Assembly (NCBI GenBank): GCA_002418685.1 | Contig: DIEP01000129.1 | Coordinates: forward strand, 11,981 to 17,366 | Source: Ignavibacteria bacterium UBA5771 | GTDB taxonomy: Bacteria; Bacteroidota; Ignavibacteria; Kapaibacteriales; UBA2268 | Length of the DNA stretch: 5,386 nt | Reading direction: 5' to 3' | Shown: positions 5,273 to 5,386 of the stretch, piece by piece | Position numbering within the stretch: the stretch's first letter is position 1 | Layout: every line of letters begins with the position of its first letter | The notes under the pieces: generated by a model | Seen by the model: the letters and a program-made list of their open reading frames with translations, nothing else | Told to the model about the DNA's origin: nothing | Database searches by the model: none | Made by a program: the position numbers and the translations under genes

Positions 5273-5386
5273 TTAATAAAATATATGTACTTGGAAAGCC
5301 CATTGTCCCGAATATCCTTCAACCCATTCGCGATTATAAAGTCTATATTCAGGCAAAACAGCGATATATGGAAGCAAAAAGAGCTT
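5273..5386 (-). CDS. C-terminal end of a probable outer-membrane beta-barrel protein
   Basis: Only the last 37 residues are in the window; the gene runs off the right edge. The frame reads from the edge to TAA at 5275..5273. The residues alternate between hydrophobic and polar in the manner of beta strands (YIAVLPEYRLYNREWVEGY), and the chain ends in WAFQVHIFY. A last strand with an aromatic final residue is the usual recognition signal of outer-membrane beta-barrels. The family cannot be told from so little sequence. A second minus frame is also open here but has no such pattern. It lies 15 bases upstream of the lipoprotein cytochrome gene, probably in the same transcript. Confidence 0.6.
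   Translation of the reverse strand, partial: KLFLLPYIAVLPEYRLYNREWVEGYSGQWAFQVHIFY

Noticed and set aside
5254..5385. Second open minus-strand frame at the right edge, whose TGA overlaps the lipoprotein ATG as ATGA
   Set aside because: The overlap is tempting as translational coupling, but the translated residues show no recognisable pattern, while the other frame gives a beta-strand-like sequence with an aromatic end. Sequence to the right would decide.

Overview
The window is AT-rich DNA (roughly mid-30s % GC by eye) with every recognisable gene on the minus strand, so it is read from the right end to the left. It encodes four c-type cytochrome proteins in a row, flanked by two genes cut off by the window edges. 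The style of the proteins suggests the Bacteroidota/Ignavibacteriota (Chlorobi) group, as an inference rather than a proof. The pointers are a short lipoprotein cytochrome ending in a WI..GAPND-type tail, an Nramp transporter of the kind common in that group, AT-rich leaders, and Shine-Dalgarno sites that are strong in some genes and absent in others.

Layout in transcription order. The last 37 codons of a probable outer-membrane beta-barrel protein (5273..5386) are followed 15 bases later by a one-heme lipoprotein cytochrome (4880..5257). After a 91-base gap holding a possible promoter and a clear AGGAG ribosome site comes a small exported one-heme cytochrome (4456..4788). A two-tier hairpin with a T-run (about 4398..4439) separates it from a 13-heme membrane-anchored cytochrome (2922..4367). 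The TAA of that gene overlaps the ATG of a 728-residue fusion protein (736..2922), which joins a two-heme cytochrome b to a seven-heme NapC-like domain. A strong intrinsic terminator (about 676..712) ends this unit. Beyond it, the first 177 codons of an Nramp metal transporter (1..533) start behind a palindrome and a possible promoter.

How the genes may work together (inference): the fusion protein has what is needed to take electrons from menaquinol in the inner membrane through its two b hemes and pass them to periplasmic c hemes. The coupled 13-heme protein would extend that wire into the periplasm, the small soluble cytochrome could act as a shuttle, and the lipoprotein cytochrome plus the beta-barrel could sit at the outer membrane. 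In total there are 22 c-type heme motifs and 2 predicted b hemes. This resembles in concept the quinol-oxidising bc-type modules of Geobacter extracellular respiration, but no terminal reductase is visible in the window, so the final acceptor is unknown. The Nramp gene may simply be a neighbour, although iron supply would fit a heme-rich system.

The longest stretch without a gene is 534..735. No RNA genes, CRISPR arrays, insertion sequences or origins were seen.
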